Part shown: positions 18,667-26,799 of the stretch, piece after piece
How positions within the stretch are numbered: position 1 is the first letter of the stretch
How the letters are laid out: the number at the start of each line of letters is the position of its first letter
The notes under the pieces: model-generated
What the model was told of the DNA's origin: nothing
Seen by the model: only the letters and a program-made list of their open reading frames with translations
The model's database searches: none
Position numbers and translations under genes: made by a program
DNA from: an uncultured Clostridia bacterium
Lineage (GTDB): Bacteria; Bacillota; Clostridia; TANB77; CAG-508
Length of the DNA: 37,509 bases
Direction of reading: 5' to 3'
NCBI GenBank assembly: GCA_947629355.1
Contig: CANRDJ010000011.1
Span: 1 to 37,509, forward strand

Positions 18667-19125
18667 TTATAAATCAAAATCTTGTGGAGGTTGTACTGGA
18701 CCAACAAAATCAGGATCTCCTTCTTGTGGAAGTTCTGCATCATTTCCAATATTTACTGCTATTTTCCATATTGTAAATGCTCCAAATACTACAATACATC
18801 CCACTATAAATGGAAGTAAAGCCTCTTTTACTTTTGCCTTTTCATCTGCACTTGCTACCATAAATTGTATTCCGAGTATCATTGCCACTATTACAGCTAC
18901 CATAATACCAATTGCAAGTAATACATTATATATATCAGCCGATGTTTCTTCTAATTCTGTTGAATTTATTGTATCACTTATATTATTTCCTTTAGTTAAA
19001 AAAGTCCTTCCTGATGAAAAAATATTTTTTCCTAGGGCATGTGATACAGGTAAGCAAAAATTTGTTGATATTATAATTATAGATATAGTACATATAAATA
19101 ATTTTATAAATACGCTTTTGCCCAT
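18667..19125 (-). CDS. Divergent VirB2-like pilin with Pro/Asp-rich tail, copy 2
   Basis: This 152-aa protein is the most divergent member of the array. It has a signal helix (about 7-30), a polar stretch, two membrane helices (about 66-90 and 103-125) around MVASADEKAKVKEALLPF, and a unique acidic, proline-rich C-terminal tail (about 128-152). The tail could be exposed and give it a special role, such as a tip or minor pilin; that is inference. AGAGGTGA precedes the ATG. Confidence 0.75.
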   Translation of the reverse strand: MGKSVFIKLFICTISIIIISTNFCLPVSHALGKNIFSSGRTFLTKGNNISDTINSTELEETSADIYNVLLAIGIMVAVIVAMILGIQFMVASADEKAKVKEALLPFIVGCIVVFGAFTIWKIAVNIGNDAELPQEGDPDFVGPVQPPQDFDL

Positions 19126-19141
19126 CTTATATCACCTCTTT

Positions 19142-19492
19142 TTATTTAAATATTTTATACGCTATATTAACTATATTTGATGCTCCAAATAATAATATAG
19201 CTCCTATAAAATATGGAAACATTCTTTCTTTGTATTCAGCTTTTTCATCTGCACTTGCTGCTACATATCTAATTCCAATAATTATCATTGTAGCTGCTGA
19301 AACTATAGTTCCTACTACTTGTATAATACCAGCTACACTTCCTCCAAATTTATACATACTTTGCACATCTGTTTTTGTAGGACCACTTGATTTATAATTA
19401 TCTGGATTAATTTGTGAACAATTTATTGTAAGAGGTAATATTATTATTGATATTATTATAAATATTGATATAATAAATTTACTTTTTTTCAT
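19142..19492 (-). CDS. VirB2/TrbC-like pilin (Mbov_0395 type), copy 1
   Basis: This is the first gene of the array: 116 aa, with a signal helix (about 7-24) and two membrane helices around VAASADEKAEYKERMFPYF. It lies directly behind a near-consensus promoter, with AGGAGGT before the ATG, so the whole array is likely expressed strongly from this start. Confidence 0.8.
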   Translation of the reverse strand: MKKSKFIISIFIIISIIILPLTINCSQINPDNYKSSGPTKTDVQSMYKFGGSVAGIIQVVGTIVSAATMIIIGIRYVAASADEKAEYKERMFPYFIGAILLFGASNIVNIAYKIFK

Positions 19493-19514
19493 GATATACC
19501 TCCTATTATATTAA

Positions 19515-19543
19515 ATTATAACACAGTTTTCCTTTTGTTTCAA
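19515..19543 (-). promoter_or_regulatory. Sigma-A-type promoter of the pilin array
   Basis: On the minus strand a TTGAAA -35 (19538-19543) and a TATAAT -10 (19515-19520) are separated by exactly 17 bases, placing the transcript start about 20 bases before the first pilin gene. Confidence 0.8.
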
Positions 19544-19652
19544 CTACTATCTTGTTTGTTTACTTTATATTTTAGCATATTTTTTATTTTTTTGTAAAGT
19601 TTTACTTAAAATAACATATTTTTGTAATATTTTAGACATATTTTATGCATAT

Positions 19653-19684
19653 TAAAAGTGAAGATATATATTACATCTTCACTT
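19653..19684 (-). terminator. Intrinsic terminator of the spo0E-like gene
   Basis: AAGTGAAGAT and its complement form a hairpin that overlaps the stop codon of the spo0E-like gene, followed by TTTTAAT on the minus strand. Confidence 0.7.
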
Positions 19685-19861
19685 GTTACTTATATTTTTC
19701 CAAATTTCTTGGTTTGACCCATTTATTAGTCTTTTTTTGTAGTACTTTGTTATTAATTCGTCTAATTCTATACTTAATTTATATGTTTTATCATAATTTT
19801 TTTCATTTGTTATGCTTTCATGTAATTTTCGTCTTAATTCTAGGATTTCTTCATCTAACAT
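19679..19861 (-). CDS. Spo0E-like aspartyl-phosphate phosphatase
   Basis: This 60-aa protein has the Spo0E-family two-helix pattern and signature S-I-E-L-D-E-L-I followed by a YY-containing stretch (about 29-41). Family members dephosphorylate Spo0A-phosphate and hold back sporulation. The ATG is preceded by AAGGAG. It is monocistronic, with terminators on both sides. The small size is normal for the family. Together with spoIIE and a spoVD-like gene it marks the organism as a spore former. Confidence 0.85.
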   Translation of the reverse strand: MLDEEILELRRKLHESITNEKNYDKTYKLSIELDELITKYYKKRLINGSNQEIWKNISNK

Positions 19862-19936
19862 AGACTATCAACTCCTTTTTATTCGATTTTTTCTTTTGTA
19901 TATTAATAAAATACCATAATTTTACATTTAGGTCAA

Positions 19937-19963
19937 TAAAAAAACAGCATAAATGCTGTTTTT
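19937..19963 (-). terminator. Intrinsic terminator of the rpsU-to-lgt transcript
   Basis: AAAAACAGCAT and ATGCTGTTTTT arms form a hairpin ending in a T-run on the minus strand. The A/T symmetry would let it work in both directions. Confidence 0.8.
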
Positions 19964-20100
19964 AAGGCAACTTTCGTATGCCAAATTTCTTGGTTTTATA
20001 ACATCTGCTTGGTTTTTATTGTATTTTGTCTTTTTGTTTTATCAAAAAAGATAAAAAGCGACAAATTGTTGTTTGTTGAATTAAATTAATTTTTATATCC

Positions 20101-20171
20101 GTAGGGGCAGATTCCATATCTGCCCGCGAATTATTTATTGTTTTTCGGGCGGAAATTGATTCCGCCCCTAC
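20101..20171. repeat. Palindromic intergenic repeat, GTAGGGGC...GCCCCTAC (element A)
   Basis: The outer ends GTAGGGGC and GCCCCTAC are complementary and enclose two inner hairpins (GGGGCAGAT...ATCTGCCC and GGGCGGAA...TTCCGCCC). The left flank (from 20062, AAATTGTTGTTTGTTG) is shared with the element at 22290. It is GC-rich compared with its surroundings, typical of a small non-coding mobile repeat. Confidence 0.8.
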
Positions 20172-20205
20172 ACATTTGCAATAAATTTAACAAAACAAAT
20201 TCAAT

Positions 20206-20989
20206 TTATTTATTTTTATATTTTTCTCTTAAATATAAAAAAACTGAAATTATTAATATTATTAAAGATAACAATTGTGATATTCTTATATTTCCCATCA
20301 TAAGGCTATCTGTTCTTAATCCCTCTATTATCATTCTTGCAAATGAATACACGATTAAATATATAAGTGTTATATGTCCTTTATATTTTCTTTTTTTCGA
20401 TATTAAGGTTAGTATTATAAATAATGAAAATGTAAGTAATGACTCATATAAAAATGTAGGATGCACTTCGATATATTTTCCTGATTCATAAATTCCCATT
20501 CTCCATGGAAGCTCTGTTATTTTTCCATATGCTTCTTGATTTATAAAATTACCCCATCTACCTATTGCTTGTCCGAAGTGCCAAGCATGGAATAATGTAG
20601 TCTAATAAATCTAATAAATTGATTTTTCTTTTTTTGCAAAATATGTAACAGGTTATGAAACCACCAATTATTCCCCCATATATTGCAAGTCCACCTGCCT
20701 TCAAATTAAAAATTTGACTAGGGTAACTTATATAATATTCTAAATTAAACAATATGTAATAAATTCTTGCTGATATTATTGATATTGGTATAACATATAA
20801 GCTTAAATCTAATATATCAGAAAATTTAATTTCGAATTTACCATCTTTGATTCTAAAAATTATTAATGCAATTATAAATGCTGACATCATAAGAATAGCA
20901 TACCAATAGATATGTATATTTCCTATTGAGAATGCTATTCTTGATAATTGTAATTTTAAATTTAATCCTGGAAATGTTATTGTATTCAT
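20206..20989 (-). CDS. lgt: Prolipoprotein diacylglyceryl transferase, one +1 frameshift
   Basis: Lgt attaches diacylglycerol to the lipobox cysteine of prolipoproteins at the membrane. After one shift the protein is 260 aa, normal for the family, with seven-helix hydropathy, the GGLAIYGGIIGG motif and the Lgt signature GQAIGRWGNFINQEAYG. The extra C falls at Gly139, the first residue of that signature. Frame 0 would end four residues later, losing the signature and the C-terminal helices. Removing the C gives 783 bases, exactly 261 codons. The start ATG directly abuts the stop of the upstream ymfH-like gene. The gene has no other lesion, which argues against a pseudogene. Confidence 0.93.
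20573..20575 (-). other. +1 frameshift site: CTT CGG A (lgt, Gly139)
   Basis: Frame 0 reads GCA-CTT-CGG-ACA and stops four codons later. Skipping the C gives GCA-CTT-GGA-CAA-GCA, the conserved Lgt signature. Confidence 0.95.
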
Positions 20990-22267
20990 TTATTTTCCTT
21001 TTACTATTGATATTACTGTTTTATCTTTTAAAAATACTTCTTTTAATATTTCATAAGTGTATTCTAGTGTTATTTGCTTATAACTTTCTAAATAATCAAA
21101 GCTATTTATGCCTTTAAAATAGTCTGTAATAAACATTCTAGCTATATCTGAAACATTATTATATTCTTTTACAGCATTTCCATATAACATATTTTTTATC
21201 CTTTCGAAGTCTTTTAAGTTTAATCCTTCTTCCTTTAATTTTTCTATTTCTTGTTCTATTTTTTCTAGTACTTTGTCTGGATCAGTCGACATTCCTGTTA
21301 TCGCAATATGAGCATAGTTATCTGTAAATTCATATTCTAAAAATGGCTCAGAAATCAATAGCTCTTTTTCATATAATTCTTTATATAATCTAGAACTTTT
21401 TCCAATAATTATATTTAATAATATTTCTATTGCTATATGTTTTTTTACAATATCTTCATTTTTTTCTGGAATTTTATCTTTTATTCCTATAACAAACAAA
21501 GGCATACTTACTTCCATTTTTTGTTCTATTCTTTTTTTTATTATTCCTTCAGGTTCTTCTTCATATATCCTTTTTATTTCAGCTTGATTTGGTTTATCTA
21601 TCAATCTCTTTTTGACTTCCTCTACAAGCTTTTCTGGTTCAAAGTCACCACAAAAACACATAACCATATTTGATGGGTTATAGAAAGTATTATAGCATTT
21701 ATATAAAATCTCTTTATCTATTTTATATATTGATTCTACACTTCCTGCTATATCAATTTTTATAGGATTATTCTTATACATATTTCTTATTGCATTCATA
21801 TATACTGCCCAGTCTGGATAATCATCATACATTTTTATTTCTTGAGCTATTATACCTTTTTCTTTTTCTACATTTTCATCTGTAAAATATGGTTTTTGTA
21901 CATAGTCCATTAATTCATCAAGTGCAGGATAAAAATTATCTGTAGATTCAAAGAGGTATGTTGTGTAATTATTAGTAGTATATGCATTTGCATTTACTCC
22001 TAAAGCAGTTAATGTATCCAAACTATTTGTTCCATTTTCTTGTTCAAACATTTTATGCTCTAAAAAATGTGCTACCCCATCTGGAACATTTGTTGCATTT
22101 TCTTCTCCTGGTACAATAAATTTATTATCTATTGAACCATAATGCGTTGCCCACATTACATATTTTTTTCTAATTCCTTTTTTAGGAATTATCATAACTG
22201 TTAATCCATTTTTTAATTTTTCTATATATAATTTTTCTTTAACACTTAAGTTTTCTATGATTTGCAT
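20990..22267 (-). CDS. ymfH: M16-family zinc peptidase, YmfH-like
   Basis: This is an insulinase-type (M16) protein of 425 aa with the inverted zinc motif H67-F-L-E-H71. It pairs with the non-catalytic partner gene just upstream, as in the Bacillus ymfF-ymfH pair, which has been linked to elongation factor P modification. The two-domain M16 fold is covered at normal length. I chose the ATG at 22267, about ten bases after AGGAG; the open frame further upstream runs into a repeat element. Its stop abuts the lgt start, so the two are translationally coupled. Confidence 0.88.
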   Translation of the reverse strand: MQIIENLSVKEKLYIEKLKNGLTVMIIPKKGIRKKYVMWATHYGSIDNKFIVPGEENATNVPDGVAHFLEHKMFEQENGTNSLDTLTALGVNANAYTTNNYTTYLFESTDNFYPALDELMDYVQKPYFTDENVEKEKGIIAQEIKMYDDYPDWAVYMNAIRNMYKNNPIKIDIAGSVESIYKIDKEILYKCYNTFYNPSNMVMCFCGDFEPEKLVEEVKKRLIDKPNQAEIKRIYEEEPEGIIKKRIEQKMEVSMPLFVIGIKDKIPEKNEDIVKKHIAIEILLNIIIGKSSRLYKELYEKELLISEPFLEYEFTDNYAHIAITGMSTDPDKVLEKIEQEIEKLKEEGLNLKDFERIKNMLYGNAVKEYNNVSDIARMFITDYFKGINSFDYLESYKQITLEYTYEILKEVFLKDKTVISIVKGK

Positions 22268-22289
22268 AAAATTCGATTCTCCTTTTTTA

Positions 22290-22550
22290 TAAATTGTTGT
22301 TTGTTGGGTTAAATTTGTTTTCAAATCCGTAGGGGTCGCACCCCTGGGCGACCCGCGATTGTAATTTATTTGATAACCTTTTACGCGATTTAGGGCAATT
22401 CCTTCGATGTATTCGGGTCGCCGAGGGCGGCGACCCCTACAACATTTGCAACAGATTTAATCGTCTGGAAATTCAGGACAGTCCCCTTTTTTTCCTTTTG
22501 GAAAAAAAGAGGGACAGTCCCTAGAATTTCCTCTCACAAACAACAATTTA
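22290..22550. repeat. Composite palindromic element with 15-bp terminal inverted repeats (element B)
   Basis: TAAATTGTTGTTTGT at 22290-22304 is exactly complementary to ACAAACAACAATTTA at 22536-22550. Inside lie a GTAGGGG...CCCCTAC palindrome (22329-22440) related to element A, and an 85-bp palindrome (22466-22550) repeated at 26715. No ORF fits, so it resembles a miniature inverted-repeat element. It fills the gap between the two M16 genes. Confidence 0.8.
22466..22550. repeat. 85-bp palindromic repeat, copy 1
   Basis: The ends GGAAATTC and GAATTTCC and the inner blocks GGACAGTCCCC and GGGACAGTCCC make one long near-perfect hairpin. The sequence is identical over 85 bp to 26715-26799. Placed just after the ymfF stop, it could act as a terminator. 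Confidence 0.9.
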
Positions 22551-22551
22551 T

Positions 22552-23832
22552 CTAATTTCTCAAAAAATAAATTGTATTAATTTTAACTTTGTTTCCAACA
22601 TTTTTAACATCTTTTAATTTCACTTCGTTTATTTTTTTTATATATTCTTCAAATGTTGTGAGCATCCCTGATAATTCTTGACCGATATAGTATGTTATTT
22701 CAGAGTCTTGTTCATCTTGTGCTGACTGTATTCCTGAGATCATGTATTTTTTGCTGTTTTCTAAATCCTCTTCTGTAAAATTCCCATTTTTCATTTCTTC
22801 TAATTGTTCTTTTATAATTTTTAATGCTTTATCATAGTTTTCAATTTCTATTCCACATCTAATGTAAATATTATTTTTTTGTCTTACATAGTTAGATCTA
22901 GCTGTGTATGCAAGACTTGCTTTTTCACGTACATTTTGAAATAGCTTTGATGTCGCACTTTCTCCTAATATTACATTATATATAGATACAGGAAATTTTG
23001 AATTATAATCATTTAATTCTACATCTAATCCTATAACTAATTTTCCTTGTGCTATATCCATTTTTTCTTCTATTTCTTTTTCTTGTACTTCTTCTTTGTT
23101 TTCAGTTTGTTCATTATTCACAATATAATTTGGTTTTCTTTCCTTTAGCTTATTTATATTCTCATTATTTTTTACAACCTCTAATATTTCTTTGGTGTTT
23201 AATTCTCCTGAAATAAATATATCAATCTTACTTGTATTTATTAATTCGATATAATACTGATATAAATTCTTTGAATTAATTTTATCTAAATCTTCAGTGT
23301 ATCCATATTTATATAATCCATATGGTTCATCTTTATACATTTCTTCTATACATTTATTTAATGCATATTGATCTTTATTATCAATTTTTGATTCTATTAA
23401 TCTTTTTATATTGTTTTTTTCAGCTTCAACGTATTCATTTTTAAATTGATTGTTTTCAGTAAGAGGGTTCAATATTATATCTAATAGTAAATCTATACTA
23501 TCTTTTGACATATTTTGTTTGCTATTTTCTGGAACAAAGTTATCGTTTAAGGCTTCTAAATAAAATTTTATTACATGGTTATCTCCTATTTTTTCTATAC
23601 CACAATCAAAACTTGCACCATACATATTTTCTAATTTCTTAGATATTTCTTCTTGAGTATTTAAATTTGCTGTTCCCCTTTTTAAAACTGCTGGAATAAC
23701 TGTATCAAAAGTTACTTTTTCCCTATTTAATGGCAAAGTTATAAATACAGCCATCAAATTAGTTTTAAATTTATTTGTATCTATACAATGCAATTTAACG
23801 CCTTGTTTTATTTCTTCTATACTATATGACAT
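22552..23832 (-). CDS. ymfF: M16-family non-catalytic partner, YmfF-like
   Basis: This 426-aa M16-fold protein has no HxxEH zinc motif where one is expected (the site reads AVLKRGTANL). It keeps the family C-terminal block SKLFQNVREKASLAYTARS. It is the expected inactive partner of the YmfH-like peptidase downstream. Start ATG at 23832 follows a GGAGAA site. It lies downstream of yqeY and upstream of ymfH and lgt, probably in one transcript. Confidence 0.85.
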   Translation of the reverse strand: MSYSIEEIKQGVKLHCIDTNKFKTNLMAVFITLPLNREKVTFDTVIPAVLKRGTANLNTQEEISKKLENMYGASFDCGIEKIGDNHVIKFYLEALNDNFVPENSKQNMSKDSIDLLLDIILNPLTENNQFKNEYVEAEKNNIKRLIESKIDNKDQYALNKCIEEMYKDEPYGLYKYGYTEDLDKINSKNLYQYYIELINTSKIDIFISGELNTKEILEVVKNNENINKLKERKPNYIVNNEQTENKEEVQEKEIEEKMDIAQGKLVIGLDVELNDYNSKFPVSIYNVILGESATSKLFQNVREKASLAYTARSNYVRQKNNIYIRCGIEIENYDKALKIIKEQLEEMKNGNFTEEDLENSKKYMISGIQSAQDEQDSEITYYIGQELSGMLTTFEEYIKKINEVKLKDVKNVGNKVKINTIYFLRN

Positions 23833-23905
23833 TTAATATTCTCCTTTTCTAATGCATAGGTCTTATATATATTATTGACATCAATTGTTAATCTATTCTT
23901 ATTTT

Positions 23906-24346
23906 TTAATTTAATAACTCCCTAACTACTTCGTTTATTGCTTTTCCATCTGCTGATGCACCTATTTTTTCTTTCGCTGCTTTCATTACTTTGCCCATAT
24001 CTTTTATGCTTACTGCTTCAACATCTTTTATTACTTCTTTTACTATATTTATTATTTCTTCTTTACTTAACTGCTTTGGTAAGTATTGTGATATTATATC
24101 TATTTCTTCTTTTACTTGATCAATTAAATCTTGTCTTCCACTTTTTTCATAATCTGCCAATGAATCTTTTCTCTTTTTAGCCTCTTTTGCTATTATTTCT
24201 AATATTTGATTATCCTCAAGTTCTATTTGTTTATCTTTTTCAACTTGAAGTATTGCTGCTCTTATCATTTGAACAACATTCTTTTTTAATATTTGTTTTT
24301 CCTTCATAGCCTCTTTTAAATCTGACATTAATTTTTCTTTTAACAT
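23906..24346 (-). CDS. yqeY: YqeY/GatB-tail domain protein
   Basis: This 146-aa all-helical protein matches the YqeY family, related to the C-terminal tail domain of GatB and proposed to contact tRNA. The whole family length is present: an N-terminal KEKLMSDLKEAMKEK block, the central QYLPKQLS motif and a C-terminal GKVMKAAKEKIGASADGK motif. AAGGAGG precedes the ATG. The rpsU-yqeY gene order is widely conserved in Firmicutes. Confidence 0.9.
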   Translation of the reverse strand: MLKEKLMSDLKEAMKEKQILKKNVVQMIRAAILQVEKDKQIELEDNQILEIIAKEAKKRKDSLADYEKSGRQDLIDQVKEEIDIISQYLPKQLSKEEIINIVKEVIKDVEAVSIKDMGKVMKAAKEKIGASADGKAINEVVRELLN

Positions 24347-24444
24347 ATTATTTCCTCCTTCAAAACTCGAAATTTTTTGTACTTTTGCTATTCATTATTT
24401 GCTTTTAACTTTTATTTTTCTATAAAAAACTAATAAACATCTCA

Positions 24445-24484
24445 TAAAACAAAAGGTGAAAGCTTTTCCTCCTAACTTCCACCT
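24445..24484 (-). terminator. Hairpin with T-rich tail after rpsU
   Basis: AGGTGGAAG and CTTTCACCT arms, with one mismatch, form a hairpin 10-40 bases after the rpsU stop, followed by TTTTGTTTT. It probably attenuates read-through into yqeY. Confidence 0.65.
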
Positions 24485-24494
24485 CTAATACCAA

Positions 24495-24665
24495 TTAAAA
24501 TTTTCTTTTTCTTGCTGCTTCTGATTTTTTCTTTCTTCTTACACTAGGTTTTTCGTAGTGTTCTCTTTTTCTAACCTCTTGTAAAACACCATTTCTTACG
24601 CATTGCCTTTTAAATCTTTTTAATGCGTCTTCTATATTACCATTATTAACTTTTATTTCTGACAC
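24495..24665 (-). CDS. rpsU: 30S ribosomal protein S21
   Basis: This short gene encodes a 56-aa S21 protein, starting at GTG (24665) after a GGGGAGGG site. The product shows the S21 pattern: a short beta start, the block [20 protein letters not shown], then a strongly basic [20 protein letters not shown] tail. S21 is the last small-subunit protein to join and helps mRNA binding. It has its own near-consensus promoter and a hairpin behind it. Arginine codons are AGA and AGG, with no CGG. Confidence 0.95.
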   Translation of the reverse strand: MSEIKVNNGNIEDALKRFKRQCVRNGVLQEVRKREHYEKPSVRRKKKSEAARKRKF

Positions 24666-24724
24666 TTTATTTCCCTCCCCTCACTACTGCTACTTCTACC
24701 ATTTAGTGGGATTTAACTTTAGAT

Positions 24725-24753
24725 ATTATATATTAAAACTTACTAATTGTCAA
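24725..24753 (-). promoter_or_regulatory. Sigma-A-type promoter of rpsU
   Basis: A perfect TTGACA -35 (24748-24753) and TATAAT -10 (24725-24730) with 17-base spacing lie about 60 bases before the GTG start. Confidence 0.88.
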
Positions 24754-24800
24754 CGTCATTTTTATAGTTTACATGATTTTGCTTGTACGTCTAAAGTGTA

Positions 24801-26702
24801 TTACATATTAATAACTAATTTATTAAATTTAGATTTTATATACATTTCTAATTTAGTCATAAATTCATCTGGTTTAATTTCTTTATTTGCAACCATTTCT
24901 AATCCCTTTTCCCAACTTGCAGTTAGTTTTGGATTTAACATATCTGGCATTGAAGTTTTTACCACATCATAAATTGCTTCTCCTTTTATTGTAGGAGTAA
25001 TTATTTGTGTCTTATTGTTTATGGCTATGTAATTAATTTTTTCTAATTTTTTTATAATTTCAGCCCTTGTTGCACTAGTTCCTATTCCTGCACCTTTTAT
25101 TTGCTCTCTTAGTTCTTCATTTTCTATAAGTTTACCTGCATTTTCCATTGCTAAGATCATTGAACCTGAGTTATATCTAGTAGGCGGAGTTGTTTCAGCT
25201 TCTCTTGTTTTTATTTCAATAACATTTAGTTCTTGTCCTTTTTTTAAATCTTTTAACAAAGAATTTCTTTCTTTTGTATTATCCTCTTTTTTAGGTTTTA
25301 AAACTTCTAAATACCCTTGCTTTATGCATATCTTCTCACTTGCTGTAAATATTTCATCATTTAAATTAATAGTAAGTGATACTTTATTAAATTCAGCAGG
25401 TGGATAAAATATACTTAAAAATCTTTTTACAATTATTTTGTATATATCTTTTTGTAAGTTTGAAAGTTCTTCATAATTTTCATAGCCTTGCCCTGTTGGA
25501 ATTATTGCATAATGATCTGTAATTTTACTATCATTTACGTACTTTGTTTTTATTAAATTAGTAGAATATTTTTCTTCTACCATTTTTAATATATAACTTT
25601 GAATTTCTTTATCTTTAAAATTTTTTGCAATACCATTTAAGTTTTTAGATATTTCTTTTGCAACCGCTGTAGATAATACTCTTGCATCTGTTCTTGGATA
25701 TGTTACTAATTTTTTTTCATATAATTCTTGTATTACTTTAAGAGTTTCATCTGGTTTAATTTTGAATTTTTTTGAGCACTCATTTTGAATTTCTGCTAAA
25801 TTAAATAAAAGTGGTGGATTTTCTTTTTGTTTAGACTTTTTTAGTTCAGATACAATTGCTGTTTGATTTTTTAAGGAATCTATAAACTCATTTGCATCTT
25901 CTTCTTTTTTTAATCCTGTTTCATTATATAATTTATTAGATTTATACAACCTAGAATTTTCATTTACTTTCCATTCTGCTTCTACATTATTATTATGTTC
26001 GCCAAATCTACCTACTATTTTATAATACTTGGTTTTAACAAAATTTTTAATCTCTCTTTCTCTTTCCACTACCATTCCTAAAACGCATGTCATTACTCTA
26101 CCTATTGCAATTGAAATTCTTTCTTCGTTTATTTGCTTTGCAACTCTTCTTCCATGTGTTATAGATAAAAGCCTTGAAAAATTAATTCCTATTAAATAAT
26201 CTTCTTTTGCTCTTAAATATGCAGCATCTGAAAGGCTGTTATATTCTGACAAATCCTTTGCTTCTCTAATACCTCTTAATATTTCTTCTTCTGTTTGAGA
26301 ATCTATCCATACTCTCTTTTTTATTTTACCTGTTACTCCAATCATTTGATCAACTAATCTATATATATATTCTCCTTCTCGACCAGAGTCAGTACTTACA
26401 TATATTTCATCTACGTCTTCTCTTTGCAAAAGTGTTTGTATTATTTTAAATTGATTTTCAACTGCTGGTATTATTTCATATTTCCAATCTTCTGGTATAA
26501 ATGGAAGTGTATCTAGTCTCCATTGTTTTAAGTTTTTATCATACTTTTCTGGGTACGACATAGTAACTAGATGCCCAACGCACCAAGTTATAACCCAATT
26601 GTCACTTTCTAAATACCCATTTTTTCTATTTGCATTTATTTTTAAAGCTTTGGCAAAGTCCATTGCTACTGATGGTTTTTCTGTAATTAATATCTTTTTC
26701 AT
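24801..26702 (-). CDS. topB: DNA topoisomerase III (type IA)
   Basis: This 633-aa type IA topoisomerase relaxes or decatenates DNA through a 5'-phosphotyrosine intermediate. It has an N-terminal TOPRIM domain (LITEKPSVAMDFAKAL at the start and acidic cluster STDSGREGEYIYR at about 104-116) and the active-site tyrosine in YPRTDAR at about 334. It ends at about residue 633 without zinc-ribbon repeats. The conserved arginine in DSGREGE is spelled CGA, showing that CGA is decoded normally here. The gene starts just after a copy of the 85-bp palindrome. TopB genes also travel on conjugative elements, but the setting next to aspS looks chromosomal. Confidence 0.93.
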   Translation of the reverse strand: MKKILITEKPSVAMDFAKALKINANRKNGYLESDNWVITWCVGHLVTMSYPEKYDKNLKQWRLDTLPFIPEDWKYEIIPAVENQFKIIQTLLQREDVDEIYVSTDSGREGEYIYRLVDQMIGVTGKIKKRVWIDSQTEEEILRGIREAKDLSEYNSLSDAAYLRAKEDYLIGINFSRLLSITHGRRVAKQINEERISIAIGRVMTCVLGMVVEREREIKNFVKTKYYKIVGRFGEHNNNVEAEWKVNENSRLYKSNKLYNETGLKKEEDANEFIDSLKNQTAIVSELKKSKQKENPPLLFNLAEIQNECSKKFKIKPDETLKVIQELYEKKLVTYPRTDARVLSTAVAKEISKNLNGIAKNFKDKEIQSYILKMVEEKYSTNLIKTKYVNDSKITDHYAIIPTGQGYENYEELSNLQKDIYKIIVKRFLSIFYPPAEFNKVSLTINLNDEIFTASEKICIKQGYLEVLKPKKEDNTKERNSLLKDLKKGQELNVIEIKTREAETTPPTRYNSGSMILAMENAGKLIENEELREQIKGAGIGTSATRAEIIKKLEKINYIAINNKTQIITPTIKGEAIYDVVKTSMPDMLNPKLTASWEKGLEMVANKEIKPDEFMTKLEMYIKSKFNKLVINM

Positions 26703-26714
26703 TTTTCATCCTTA

Positions 26715-26799
26715 TGGAAATTCAGGACAGTCCCCTTTTTTTCCTTTTGGAAAAAAAGAGGGACAGTCCCTAGAATTTCCTCTCACAAACAACAATTTA
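26715..26799. repeat. 85-bp palindromic repeat, copy 2
   Basis: This copy is identical to 22466-22550. It fills almost the whole gap between aspS and topB; its end supplies the aspS stop codon (TAA at 26799-26797). As a long hairpin with internal T-runs it could terminate aspS transcription. Confidence 0.9.

Larger units (their letters stand above)
19862..20205. other. Intergenic region between spo0E-like and lgt genes
   Basis: These 343 bases contain the lgt terminator (19937-19963) and a palindromic repeat element (core 20101-20171) with AT-rich flanks. I see no gene in it. Confidence 0.8.
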
